From an uncultured Bacteroidales bacterium (GTDB taxonomy: Bacteria; Bacteroidota; Bacteroidia; Bacteroidales; Paludibacteraceae), in the NCBI GenBank assembly GCA_937891975.1, contig CALAUA010000012.1, forward strand, positions 1 through 64,000: 64,000 bases of DNA, read 5' to 3'. The translations under genes and the position numbers were made by a program. Each line of letters starts with the position of its first letter. The first letter of the stretch is position 1. This document shows, piece by piece, positions 1 through 9,068 of this stretch. Under the pieces are notes generated by a model, which was given only the letters and a program-made list of their open reading frames with translations, was not told the DNA's origin and did no database searches.

Positions 1-55
1 TATATGTTACGTATATCCTACGTATATCCTACGTAAATGGTACGTAATTGATAAG
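1..55. repeat. 11-bp tandem array A
   Basis: Five successive 11-bp units (1-11, 12-22, 23-33, 34-44, 45-55) with a core like TATATCCTACG; the second and third are identical and the last is degenerate. It may continue beyond the left edge of the window. It lies upstream of the SRP RNA promoter. The remainder of the 1-127 stretch is AT-rich with no gene visible. Confidence 0.85.
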
Positions 56-127
56 AGTTTTCTATGGAGATCATAAACAACTAATTCAGTAGATAACTCT
101 ATTTTTTTTAAAAAAAATGCTCGTAAA

Positions 128-159
128 TTTGCGTATGTGCAATTTTTGTTGTACCTTTG
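128..159 (+). promoter_or_regulatory. Bacteroidota promoter of the SRP RNA
   Basis: TTTG at 128-131 and TACCTTTG at 152-159 are separated by 20 nt, matching the Bacteroidota -33/-7 arrangement. The -33 box is extended as TTTGCGTATGTGC. The predicted start is about 10 nt before the first base of the SRP RNA helix. Confidence 0.9.
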
Positions 160-170
160 CAGCCGCAATA

Positions 171-268
171 GGGTAAGTCCTACACGACCAGCTCCCTTTG
201 AACTCCCCCAGGTCTTGATCGAAGCAAGGGTAAAAGGTTGTAGCGGTGCGATGTAGTCCGCTTACCCT
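171..268 (+). ncRNA. ffs: Signal recognition particle RNA, small bacterial (4.5S) type
   Basis: This is the RNA scaffold of the signal recognition particle, which binds Ffh and directs nascent membrane proteins to the translocon. GGGTAAG at 171-177 pairs with CTTACCC at 261-267 to close a single long hairpin. The apical part contains the conserved Ffh-binding elements CCCCAGGTC and GAAGCAAGGGT around 206-230. A T-run follows the closing stem directly, giving an intrinsic terminator. A Bacteroidota promoter ends 11 nt upstream. The protein partner ffh is also in this window (28377-29684). No protein gene fits here; the 64-codon antisense frame is a shadow. Confidence 0.93.
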
Positions 269-339
269 TTTTTGTTGCATGGCGACAAAAAAAGTAAAAA
301 AGTATTAGGAGTTCTAAGAGTTTTAAAGGATATCAACAG

Positions 340-1761
340 GTGCTGGAGCAGTTTATCAAAAATAGAATCATACAAGAATTACCCTTCGTTGCCAACGAAG
401 GGCAAGTAGAACTATTGGATAAACTTAGCCGTTTCATCACCTCTCCCACTCCACGCAAAGCCTTCATTCTGCGAGGGTATGCAGGAACAGGTAAAACAAG
501 TATTATGGCCGCCTTGGTAGGAGCGTTGAAACAATTAGAGCAACGCGTAGTACTGCTTGCACCAACGGGCAGAGCCGCTAAAGTGCTATCACGTTATTCG
601 CACGCGAGCGCGTACACGATACATAAATATATTTATCGGCAAAAACAATTGGGTGAACATACCTTTACACTCAACGATAATCTACATAAGCATACTTTGT
701 TCATAGTGGATGAAGCCTCTATGATTAGCGGCGTGCGAGATAATTCTGGTTTTGGCTCAGGCATGCTATTAGATGACTTGGTGAGTTATGTGTATAGTGG
801 CGAAGGATGTAGCATGCTATTACTGGGTGATGATGCTCAGTTGCCGCCAGTAGGAAGCAGTGTATCTCCTGCATTATCAGCAGATTACATATCAGGTTAT
901 GGATTAAACGTATGCGAGCACACGCTGACAGAAGTAGCCCGTCAAGCCTTGGATAGTGGCATATTACAGAACGCAAGCATTCTGCGTCCGTTTGCCCTAG
1001 GCGAAGAGGTCGCATCAGGCAGTTTGAAAGAAGTATTATGGAAAAAACTGGTACTTCGTGAAGACGTGTGCACTGTGTCTGGAGCACAGTTGTTGGAAGC
1101 ATTGGAAGAAGCATATAATGAAGTTGGTGCGGAAGAAACGATTCTGCTGACACGAACCAATCGCAGGACAAATATTTACAATCAAGGCATTCGCACACGT
1201 TTGCTATGGAAAGAAGATGAAATATCTTCGGGTGACAGGTTGATGATTGTGAAAAACAATTATTTTTGGACAAAAGAGTATGAGAATCTGCCATTTTTAG
1301 CCAATGGTGACATGGTGGAGATGGCTCGTTTGCGCAACGTGCGAGAGATGTATGGTTATCATTTTGCGGATGCACAGTTGAAATTGCTGGATTATGATTG
1401 GGAGATAGATGCAGTTTTGTGGTTAGACACCTTGCAAGCAGAGTCGGGAGATGGTAATCAAACGATGCAACAAGAGTTGTTTAATAAGATTGCAGAAGAT
1501 TATCCCGAGTTGCAGCACAATCGTCGTAAGTTGATAGAAACCATCTATGAATCACCGTATTACAACGCTTTGCAAGTACGTTTTGCTTATGCCATCACAG
1601 GGCATAAATCACAAGGTGGTCAATGGGAAAGAGTGTTCATTGACCCGTACAAAGGAGGCGAAGATAGTCTGCAAGGTGAGGATGTAAAAAGCTATTATCG
1701 CTGGTTATACACAGCAATAACACGTGCGACAAAAAAAGTTTATTTCATAAAAAATGAGTAA
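340..1761 (+). CDS. RecD-like superfamily 1 DNA helicase / AAA family ATPase
   Basis: A 473-residue ATP-dependent DNA helicase of the RecD/Dda type. Visible motifs in order are Walker A GYAGTGKTS near residue 46, motif Ia LAPTGRAAK, Walker B FIVDEAS, motif III LLGDDAQLPPVG, motif V AITGHKSQGGQW and motif VI YTAITRATKK close to the C terminus. This set identifies an SF1B helicase with a C-terminal UvrD-like fold. It lacks the long N-terminal region of RecD2, so it is the short form often seen in Bacteroidota. The likely role is in DNA repair or replication-fork processing, inferred from the family. The start is GTG with AAAGGA 10 nt upstream, which is one of few purine-rich sites in this window. 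It sits alone between the SRP RNA and a lipoprotein gene. Confidence 0.88.
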   Translation: MLEQFIKNRIIQELPFVANEGQVELLDKLSRFITSPTPRKAFILRGYAGTGKTSIMAALVGALKQLEQRVVLLAPTGRAAKVLSRYSHASAYTIHKYIYRQKQLGEHTFTLNDNLHKHTLFIVDEASMISGVRDNSGFGSGMLLDDLVSYVYSGEGCSMLLLGDDAQLPPVGSSVSPALSADYISGYGLNVCEHTLTEVARQALDSGILQNASILRPFALGEEVASGSLKEVLWKKLVLREDVCTVSGAQLLEALEEAYNEVGAEETILLTRTNRRTNIYNQGIRTRLLWKEDEISSGDRLMIVKNNYFWTKEYENLPFLANGDMVEMARLRNVREMYGYHFADAQLKLLDYDWEIDAVLWLDTLQAESGDGNQTMQQELFNKIAEDYPELQHNRRKLIETIYESPYYNALQVRFAYAITGHKSQGGQWERVFIDPYKGGEDSLQGEDVKSYYRWLYTAITRATKKVYFIKNE

Positions 1762-1764
1762 ATA

Positions 1765-1796
1765 CTTGTGTATATCAAAAAAAAGTTGTAATTTTG
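1765..1796 (+). promoter_or_regulatory. Promoter of the lipoprotein/OmpA pair
   Basis: CTTG at 1765-1768, extended as CTTGTGTATATC, is followed after 20 nt by TAATTTTG at 1789-1796. The start codon of the downstream gene is 40 nt away. Confidence 0.8.
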
Positions 1797-1836
1797 TGCG
1801 CTGAATAAGTAATTTTTAAAGATATTTACATACAAT

Positions 1837-3687
1837 ATGAAACATTTTAACACTATTTTCTTTCTTGTGGGTATAGTATGCTCAACAGTGGTTATGCAAA
1901 GTTGTGTTGCGGATGTAGATTTGAATAACATTGACACAACTGCCTCCGTAAAAGCAACATTGGCAACTCCAATTGGTAGCATCAAAGCATCCATTGGTGA
2001 TTTCTTTGGTGACGGTGAATTTGGTATTTATGTTAATCAAAATCATGTACTCACTTTTAGAGATACATTTAGCATTACGCGCAAGTTTCATAATGTAGAC
2101 TTGAAGCAGTCTTTCAGTGACAAAACGATACCAATGGACGTGTACGAAAAGTTATCGAATAATTCGTTGTTATCCGATGGTAAAATTACTGGTAATAGCA
2201 ATATACAAATTCCGTTGACTTTTCCTTTCACATTGGAGTTAGATAGTATTAATCATGATGAAAATCATCAGCGATTAGATAGTGCATTAATTCGTAATGC
2301 TCGTTTTGTTAGTCGCATTTCTCTAAACGGAGGTCTTCCTTTGGAATGGGAGTGGATAGATAAAGTTACTCTTACTTTAGGAGAAACATTTTCTCGTCCT
2401 CAAGGCAATACTCTCACTATTTACACTAGAGGTGATGGTTATGGTTTTGATCAGGATATAGAAATAAACGTGGATCAATTCATCATCAACCTAATGAAAA
2501 ACAAAGACTTAAACCCTGAGAAAGATCAAGACAAGTACTCTGGTAACGTCATTAACACATGCGACATGACTATTACAATGTTCGTTACAGTACCATCATC
2601 AGCTGGGCAAATACTTATTCCATCAACCGCTGGATTCAAATATTATGTTGCGGTAGAGTTTATTGATTATGAAGCAATTTGGGGTATGTTTAAACCAAGT
2701 AGCGATATGTCGGGTGCAGACGAAATCAGTATTGCTGAGATGTGGAGTGGTTGGGATTCATTTAAGCAAATGAGATTGCCATTCGCAGATCCAAGTGTAG
2801 ATTTGTATATTACTACTCAGATTGCAGGTGCTATGGAGTTGACTGGTGATTATTTATACGTTTCGGATAATCAAGGGAAATCTGTGTATGCAACTTTTGA
2901 TGAAAAAGATAGCAAGTTATTTTACAAGCCATTTCGCCCTGATGAATATTTGCCATTAACTAGTGCTATTGGCGATTCAACTACGGTACACGTAGTATTT
3001 GACAAAGACGTTTATCGCGGTCAAATAGATCGTTTATTTACAATACATCCTGAGAATATTGGATATAAATTCTTGATTGACTTCAACCGTCAAAAAACAC
3101 CACAAATACGAATAACTGACAACACAGATTTGAAAATAGATGCAGTTTGCAATTTACCACTTCAATTTAACCAAGGTGTCTCACTCGCTTATTCTGACAC
3201 AATCCGTGATCTTGATTTAAGTGGTTTATCTGTGGACTCGTTGTTAGGCAGTATAGAAGTCATTGATACATTGGAAAAAGCAATTTTAACATTGGCTCTA
3301 AAGATAGAAAATGCTATTCCATTGCAGTTTAAAGGAGAATTTAGTTTCTTGGATGAGAACGGCGAGGTGTTGCTTCATGCTGATAGCATCGTTATTCCCG
3401 CTCCAAAGCATGAATTTGATGCAAATAACAACCACTGGAATGCGACACCAGAGACTTATGCAGAACTGATCACAATTGATAAGGAAAATGCAGAGACTCT
3501 ATCAAAAGTACGCGATATTGCATTTAACATCTCTATGGATGATGAATCGTTGCAATATATTTACGAGCAAGATACACAAGGTGAATTCAATGTTGAATTA
3601 ACTGAATATGAGACGTTACAAATCACTATAGGTGTCGGAGCAGATATGGAAGCTATACTCAATTTAAACACAGTAAATAATCAGTAA
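1837..3687 (+). CDS. Large lipoprotein of unknown function
   Basis: A 616-residue protein with a lipoprotein signal peptide (hydrophobic segment at residues 5-19, then the lipobox-like MQSC with Cys near 23). The mature part is rich in Asp, Asn and Thr and looks like a series of beta-sandwich segments; no enzymatic motif is visible. It has its own promoter and ends 24 nt before a DUF5723/OmpA outer-membrane protein, so the two are probably co-transcribed. I infer an outer-membrane-anchored partner of that porin-like protein. I do not recognise a specific family, and substrate or role is unknown. Confidence 0.8.
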   Translation: MKHFNTIFFLVGIVCSTVVMQSCVADVDLNNIDTTASVKATLATPIGSIKASIGDFFGDGEFGIYVNQNHVLTFRDTFSITRKFHNVDLKQSFSDKTIPMDVYEKLSNNSLLSDGKITGNSNIQIPLTFPFTLELDSINHDENHQRLDSALIRNARFVSRISLNGGLPLEWEWIDKVTLTLGETFSRPQGNTLTIYTRGDGYGFDQDIEINVDQFIINLMKNKDLNPEKDQDKYSGNVINTCDMTITMFVTVPSSAGQILIPSTAGFKYYVAVEFIDYEAIWGMFKPSSDMSGADEISIAEMWSGWDSFKQMRLPFADPSVDLYITTQIAGAMELTGDYLYVSDNQGKSVYATFDEKDSKLFYKPFRPDEYLPLTSAIGDSTTVHVVFDKDVYRGQIDRLFTIHPENIGYKFLIDFNRQKTPQIRITDNTDLKIDAVCNLPLQFNQGVSLAYSDTIRDLDLSGLSVDSLLGSIEVIDTLEKAILTLALKIENAIPLQFKGEFSFLDENGEVLLHADSIVIPAPKHEFDANNNHWNATPETYAELITIDKENAETLSKVRDIAFNISMDDESLQYIYEQDTQGEFNVELTEYETLQITIGVGADMEAILNLNTVNNQ

Positions 3688-3711
3688 TTTTAATAGTTAG
3701 GAGATATCATT

Positions 3712-6270
3712 ATGAAAACAGCACTGCGTACTATATTTGTAGCCACTCTCCTTGCGACTACTTCATTGATTAATGCACAACAGGTACAAACTCTCTACTT
3801 CCTTGAGAATGCACCCATGCGTCATATCATAAATCCTGCGTTTCAGCCTGTAAGTGGGTTCTATTTGACATTTCCCGTGATTGGCTATACTAGTTTATGG
3901 GCTGGAAATAATGCCTTTACCATGCAGGATTTTGTATTTAATGATCCTACCACGGGTAATACCATCACACCACTACACCCAAATGCAAATCCAAATTGGT
4001 TGGCAAATAAACCCGAAAACGTATTGATTGATGTGGATGCCCATCTAAATATTCTTAGTTTAGGTGCTCGTGCAGGTAAGAATGGCTATTTTCACTTGAA
4101 TATATCAGAACATCTACAAACTGGTGTTGGTATTGGTAAACAATTATTCGGGTTGAATGATTTGACATCTGGTATAATAGGTCCTCTTTCGATACAGGCA
4201 AATGCATTGGTTTACACAGAAGCATCAATAGGCTATTCTCATCGTATTAATGAAAAATGGACTGTGGGTGGAAAATTAAAAGCATTATTGGGACAAGCAT
4301 ATCTTCAAGCTGACCTTAGTACCTTATCACTGGAGACTGGTTATGATCAATTATACGCCACTGGCGATGGTAAAATGATAGTAGCAGCACCTTTGCAATG
4401 GCAAAACTTACCAACAAATGTTGAGAATCTTGAATCAGTTGATATTAATTCTTTGGTGGGAAATGATTACCGAAACTGGATTACTCCTGCAGGTATAGGT
4501 GGCGCTATAGACTTAGGTTTCACATACCAACCTATCAAAAACCTCCAGATCACTGCTGCTGTTACAGATTTGGGTATGATTCACTGGAATCATTTAGCAA
4601 CAGGCGAATTATCACTTGACGGCACATTTACGGGTGTTGAAATGAACTATAACGAGTTCATGCAGAATGGTGCATTTCAAATAGATAGTTTGACAAACCA
4701 ATTGGCAAACACTCTTATGGGATATATTGATTCTATACAGCTAGGTAATATCAAAACAGATCAACCTATCAATCGAATGTTAATGGCAAATCTGAATATA
4801 GGTATCGATGCTAAGTTTTGGGAAGATCGTATTGGTATAGGCGTATACTCGCACACACGTTTCAATCTCCAAACTATAACTGAAGAAGTTACATTAGGTG
4901 CAGCATTCCGTCCATGTAATTGGTTTAATCTCGCAGCTTCGTATTCCTTCATAAATGGCAAATGGAGTAATTTGGGTGCAGCATTGGGATTGGCGCCATA
5001 CGATGGTTTGATGCTCACATTAGCAACCGACTATGTACCACTCACATATGCTCAAGCAGTTATTGACAACAAAAAACTCTCTCTTCCTTACAAAACACCA
5101 GGAGTAAACGTATCTTTTGGTATTGCTATAGTAGCAGGTACGAATAAGAAAAAAACAAAAGATAGTGATAAAGATGGAGTATTGGATAAATTCGACTTAT
5201 GTGCTAATACACCCATTGATGTGCGTGTAGATGACATGGGTTGCCCATTTGATAGCGATGGCGATGGGGTAGCAGATTATATGGATGAGTGTCCTAATAC
5301 CCCATCCGCAGCATATGGTCTAATTGACTCTGTAGGTTGTCCTATCGACACCGATACAGATGGAATTGCAGACTATCGTGATGTATGTTCTAATACTCCT
5401 GCAGAAGCTGTTGGTTATCTAAACGCAGAAGGTTGTCCATTAGATACAGATGGTGATGGTATATATGACTACCTAGATAAATGTGCGGGGACACCAGCTG
5501 CAGCATACGATATGCTAGATGAACATGGTTGTCCACTTGATACAGACGGTGATGGCGTGGAAGATTATATAGATATGTGCCCTAATACCCCAGAAGCAGC
5601 CCATGGTTTCATTGATCAATTTGGTTGCCCATTAGATAGCGACAAGGATGGTATTTACGATTATCTTGACCAATGTCCAAATACTATTGCCGAAGGACGC
5701 AATCATGTGGATGAAAACGGATGTCTGTTAGATACTGATAAAGACGGAGTATATGACTACGAAGACCTCTGTCCTACAATCGCTGGCGTAAAAGAAAACA
5801 AAGGCTGTCCTGAGGTAAAACGTGAGATTCGCAACTTACTCAACAAAGCAATGTCAGGTATTCAATTCGAAAATGGCAAAGCGACTATTAAGAAGACCTC
5901 ATACAAGATTTTGGATGATATTGCAAAAATTTTCATTGATAACAGCAATTACATCATTGAAGTACAAGGTCACACTGACAATGTGGGTAAACATGACTAC
6001 AATGTAGATTTGTCTGAGCGCCGTGCCCAAGCTGTACGTACCTATTTGATAGGTAAGGGTGTTCCTGCAGAACGTTTAAGCGCACATGGCTATGGTCCAG
6101 ACAAACCAATTGCAGACAATAAAACTAGTGCCGGTCGCGCAAAGAACCGTCGCGTAGAGTTCAACATCACGTTTGAAGAAGTAACCTATGAAACAGTTTA
6201 TGACCGCGTACAACCAACTGACACTGTCCATAATACAGTACAAAATACAGATACGACAATCACAAAATAA
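3712..6270 (+). CDS. DUF5723-type outer-membrane protein with TSP3 repeats and OmpA domain
   Basis: An 852-residue envelope protein. A signal peptide (residues 1-22, ending NAQ) leads into a long beta-strand-rich region (about 23-475) resembling the DUF5723 barrel of Bacteroidota. Residues about 484-700 hold seven or more calcium-binding thrombospondin type 3 repeats (pattern DxDxDGxxDxxDxCxxTP). The C-terminal OmpA-like domain (about 705-825) has the peptidoglycan-binding signature, with VQGHTDNVG, LSERRAQAV and AKNRRVEF. The Thr-rich tail follows. It probably connects the outer membrane to peptidoglycan. It follows the lipoprotein gene by 24 nt and precedes yebC by 18 nt. Confidence 0.88.
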   Translation: MKTALRTIFVATLLATTSLINAQQVQTLYFLENAPMRHIINPAFQPVSGFYLTFPVIGYTSLWAGNNAFTMQDFVFNDPTTGNTITPLHPNANPNWLANKPENVLIDVDAHLNILSLGARAGKNGYFHLNISEHLQTGVGIGKQLFGLNDLTSGIIGPLSIQANALVYTEASIGYSHRINEKWTVGGKLKALLGQAYLQADLSTLSLETGYDQLYATGDGKMIVAAPLQWQNLPTNVENLESVDINSLVGNDYRNWITPAGIGGAIDLGFTYQPIKNLQITAAVTDLGMIHWNHLATGELSLDGTFTGVEMNYNEFMQNGAFQIDSLTNQLANTLMGYIDSIQLGNIKTDQPINRMLMANLNIGIDAKFWEDRIGIGVYSHTRFNLQTITEEVTLGAAFRPCNWFNLAASYSFINGKWSNLGAALGLAPYDGLMLTLATDYVPLTYAQAVIDNKKLSLPYKTPGVNVSFGIAIVAGTNKKKTKDSDKDGVLDKFDLCANTPIDVRVDDMGCPFDSDGDGVADYMDECPNTPSAAYGLIDSVGCPIDTDTDGIADYRDVCSNTPAEAVGYLNAEGCPLDTDGDGIYDYLDKCAGTPAAAYDMLDEHGCPLDTDGDGVEDYIDMCPNTPEAAHGFIDQFGCPLDSDKDGIYDYLDQCPNTIAEGRNHVDENGCLLDTDKDGVYDYEDLCPTIAGVKENKGCPEVKREIRNLLNKAMSGIQFENGKATIKKTSYKILDDIAKIFIDNSNYIIEVQGHTDNVGKHDYNVDLSERRAQAVRTYLIGKGVPAERLSAHGYGPDKPIADNKTSAGRAKNRRVEFNITFEEVTYETVYDRVQPTDTVHNTVQNTDTTITK

Positions 6271-6288
6271 AATTTAACATTACATCAT

Positions 6289-7005
6289 ATGGGAAGAGCT
6301 TTTGAATATCGCAAAGCGACAAAATTAAAACGTTGGGGTCATATGGCCCGTGTATTTACTAAGTTAGGAAAGGAAATCACTATGGCAGCACGCGATGGAG
6401 GACCAGATCCTGATAGCAACCCACGTCTACGTACACTCATGCAACAGTGTAAGAAGGAGAATATGCCAAAGGAGAATATCGAGCGTGCCATCAAGAAAGC
6501 AACCGACAAATCATCTGAAGGTTACAAAGAGATTTGCTACGAGGGATATGGTCCTCATGGTGTAGCTATCTTCGTAGAAACAGCTACTGATAACAATATG
6601 CGTACTGTAGCCAACATACGTTCATATTTCACCAAACATGGTGGTAACTTAGGTACACAAGGGTGTTTGCAATTCCTCTTTGATCGTAAAGCTTGCTTCA
6701 CCGTATCAGCAAAAGAGGGCATAGATTTGGATGAACTGGAATTGGAATTGATTGACTTCGGTGTGGAGGAGTTAGGTCACGACGAAGAAGAAGGTACTAT
6801 CGTTATTTACGGTGACTTCAACCAATACTCACAGATGCAAAAATACCTCGAAGACAACGGCTTTGAGATTCAATCATGCGAGTTTGTACGTATTCCAAAC
6901 GACACAAAAACATTGACCGACGAGGAAATGGAAAGTGTACAAAAACTAATTGACCGCATTGAAGAAGATGAGGATGTACAAAATGTCTTCACCAATTTAG
7001 GATAA
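6289..7005 (+). CDS. yebC: YebC/PmpR (TACO1) family protein
   Basis: A 238-residue protein of the YebC family, which acts as a translation-associated factor relieving stalling (TACO1/YebC) or as a transcription regulator (PmpR) in different bacteria. The N terminus MGRAFEYRKATKLKRWGHMA and the segments DPDSNPRL, KKENMPKENIERAIKKA and YGPHGVAIFVE are diagnostic. Length is normal. It begins 18 nt after the OmpA gene and is followed by rsmG after a 10-bp repeat array, so it may be read as part of that transcript. Confidence 0.95.
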   Translation: MGRAFEYRKATKLKRWGHMARVFTKLGKEITMAARDGGPDPDSNPRLRTLMQQCKKENMPKENIERAIKKATDKSSEGYKEICYEGYGPHGVAIFVETATDNNMRTVANIRSYFTKHGGNLGTQGCLQFLFDRKACFTVSAKEGIDLDELELELIDFGVEELGHDEEEGTIVIYGDFNQYSQMQKYLEDNGFEIQSCEFVRIPNDTKTLTDEEMESVQKLIDRIEEDEDVQNVFTNLG

Positions 7006-7038
7006 TAATCTCTAACCAATAAAACTTTTAGAATACTA

Positions 7039-7088
7039 GAACAACGTTGAACCATTTTGAACAATGTTGAACTATCTTGAACTAGATT
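7039..7088 (+). repeat. 10-bp tandem array spanning the rsmG start codon
   Basis: Five consecutive 10-bp units of the form GAACwAnnTT (7039-7048, 7049-7058, 7059-7068, 7069-7078, 7079-7088). The third unit, GAACAATGTT, contains the rsmG ATG, so the first eight codons of rsmG are repeat-derived. Confidence 0.85.
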
Positions 7089-7714
7089 ATGCAGGCGTGG
7101 CGGCCGTCAGGGAGCATTTCTCCTTGACGGCTCTGCAAATAGAGCAGTTCTTACAACTTGGCGAGCTCTATCGTGATTGGAATGCTAAGATCAATGTCAT
7201 ATCACGCAAAGATATTGACAATCTATATCCGCATCATATTCAACATTCATTGGCAATAGCCAAAGTGTTAAATTTTCAACCAGGCACTACCCTACTCGAC
7301 GTAGGTACAGGAGGCGGTTTTCCAGGTATTCCGTTAGCAATTCTCTTTCCAGAATGTCAATTCACATTAGTGGATAGCATTGGTAAAAAGGTGCGCGTGG
7401 CAAGCGAAGTGGCTAAAAGTCTTGGTTTAGAGAATGTTCGCTGCGTGCAAGAGCGCATAGAAGAGGAGAAAGGGCAATATGACTTTGTTATCAGTCGTGC
7501 AGTAATGCCTCTCCCTGACTTGGTAAAATTGGTAAGAAAGAACGTGAGTCACAAACATCAAAATGCGATGCCAAATGGTTTGATGGTGCTCAAGGGAGGG
7601 AAATTGGCTGGCGAGTTACAACCATTTCAAAAATACGTAGAGAGTACTCCTATCACCGATTTCTTCCACGATGAGTGGTATAAAGAGAAATTTGTCATTT
7701 ATCTACCATTATAA
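7064..7714 (+). CDS. rsmG: 16S rRNA (guanine-527-N7)-methyltransferase
   Basis: A 216-residue SAM-dependent methyltransferase that makes m7G527 in 16S rRNA. The SAM-binding loop LLDVGTGGGFPGIPLAI (about residue 80) and the segment WNAKINVISRKDI are characteristic. The chosen ATG lies inside a 10-bp tandem repeat, and the repeat supplies an N-terminal stretch of about eight residues beyond the usual family start. No later Met precedes the conserved core. Four nt separate it from the MBL-hydrolase gene downstream. Confidence 0.95.
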   Translation: MLNYLELDYAGVAAVREHFSLTALQIEQFLQLGELYRDWNAKINVISRKDIDNLYPHHIQHSLAIAKVLNFQPGTTLLDVGTGGGFPGIPLAILFPECQFTLVDSIGKKVRVASEVAKSLGLENVRCVQERIEEEKGQYDFVISRAVMPLPDLVKLVRKNVSHKHQNAMPNGLMVLKGGKLAGELQPFQKYVESTPITDFFHDEWYKEKFVIYLPL

Positions 7715-7717
7715 TAT

Positions 7718-8257
7718 ATGGTCAACATTAAGGTATTTTATTTCAATCCCTATCGTGAATGTACTTACGTGATTACTGACACCAAAAAACATGCAGTAAT
7801 CATTGATGCAGGTATGTACGAGCAGCATGAACAACAGCGATTAGCAGAGTACATTAACAAGGAACAACTCACGCCTGTAGCTCTGCTCATTACCCACGCA
7901 CATCCTGACCATGTTTGCGGTATGCAATGGGTTGAAAAACAATATAACTTGCAAGCCATCATACAACCCCAAGAAGGGAAATTAGATATTCCATACTTTG
8001 ATATTGAAGTCATCACTACACCTGGGCACAAAGAAGATGCAGTTTGTTACTACTTACCCCAAGAGAATATGCTTTTTACTGGTGACACACTCTTCCAAGA
8101 ATCCATCGGACGTACAGACCTACCCGGAGGTGATATGGCTACACTCATTCGTTCTCTAAAAAAACTTATCGTGCTACCCGCTGAGACCACAGTATATCCT
8201 GGTCATGGATATGCCACCACCATCGGGCATGAGAAACTATATAATCCTTATTTATAA
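7718..8257 (+). CDS. MBL-fold metallo-hydrolase (YcbL / glyoxalase II-like)
   Basis: A 179-residue binuclear-zinc hydrolase of the metallo-beta-lactamase fold. The HxHxDH ligand motif is THAHPDH (near residue 60), followed by TPGHKED, the bridging aspartate in FTGDTLF and the last histidine in VYPGHGYATT. The short length and the segment ESIGRTDLPGGD fit the YcbL-type group acting on thioesters, with S-lactoylglutathione-like substrates in some members. The exact substrate here is unknown. It follows rsmG by 3 nt and probably shares its transcript. Confidence 0.9.
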   Translation: MVNIKVFYFNPYRECTYVITDTKKHAVIIDAGMYEQHEQQRLAEYINKEQLTPVALLITHAHPDHVCGMQWVEKQYNLQAIIQPQEGKLDIPYFDIEVITTPGHKEDAVCYYLPQENMLFTGDTLFQESIGRTDLPGGDMATLIRSLKKLIVLPAETTVYPGHGYATTIGHEKLYNPYL

Positions 8258-8291
8258 ACTGCTTGTGGCTCTTGGATAAGCTAAAAAAGAT

Positions 8292-9068
8292 ATGCTGTAC
8301 TCCGTGGTACATCTAAAATATACATTTGCAGAAACTTGGCAACAGGACTTGTTTGAGCAGGCAATGTGCGATATTGGTTTTGAAGTTTTCGACCAATCCA
8401 ACGCCTATATTCAAACCAGTGTATTGAGCGCCAATAAAGCCCTATTGAACACCTTAATTGCGGACACAGAGGGGGTCGAAATGCTTGGTATTGAAGAATG
8501 TGAAGACATCAATTGGAATGCTGCATGGGAAGCAGAACACGAGGTCGAAGAACTGCCTTTTGGTATACGCATTACGCCCCATTGTGCTTTTGGCGCAGGT
8601 CATCATGAAACAACCAGTATGATGATAGAAGCATTGCTGGAAGCTGCTGAAGACTATCGACTGGATCGAAACGCGTTGGTATTAGACATGGGTTGTGGCA
8701 CGGGTGTGTTGGGCATCATGGCAAAGAAATGTGGCGCAGCACATGTGGTTGCCGTGGATATAGATGACAAGAGTGTCACCAACACATTGGAGAATGCCGC
8801 AGCAAATCATGTAAAACTGGATGTGCGATTAGGCGACACACCTCCCGCAGGAGAATATCATTTCATCCTTGCCAATATCCACCGAAATATTCTAGTCGCA
8901 CAAATACCTTTGTATGCCCAATATCTAAAACATGGCGGAGAAGTTTGGTTAAGCGGTTTCTACGCAGACGATATCCCATACCTAATAGAAGCGGCAGAAG
9001 CTGTGGGACTACAGCATGTTGAGACACGAAGCAAGAACGAATGGCAATGGATTAGACTAAAGAAATGA
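8292..9068 (+). CDS. prmA: Ribosomal protein L11 methyltransferase
   Basis: A 258-residue SAM-dependent protein methyltransferase that trimethylates ribosomal protein L11. It has the typical Bacteroidota short form. The segment FGAGHHETTSMM, the SAM loop VLDMGCGTGVLGIMA (about residue 132) and the catalytic-loop sequence LANIHRNIL are visible. Its stop overlaps the mnmE start by 4 nt (ATGA), which implies translational coupling. It begins a run of five such overlaps or near-contacts that ends with nadD. Confidence 0.95.
   Translation: MLYSVVHLKYTFAETWQQDLFEQAMCDIGFEVFDQSNAYIQTSVLSANKALLNTLIADTEGVEMLGIEECEDINWNAAWEAEHEVEELPFGIRITPHCAFGAGHHETTSMMIEALLEAAEDYRLDRNALVLDMGCGTGVLGIMAKKCGAAHVVAVDIDDKSVTNTLENAAANHVKLDVRLGDTPPAGEYHFILANIHRNILVAQIPLYAQYLKHGGEVWLSGFYADDIPYLIEAAEAVGLQHVETRSKNEWQWIRLKK

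Noticed and set aside
725..1375. 216-codon antisense open frame
   Set aside because: Lies entirely opposite the helicase gene; composition and lack of any motif mark it as a shadow.
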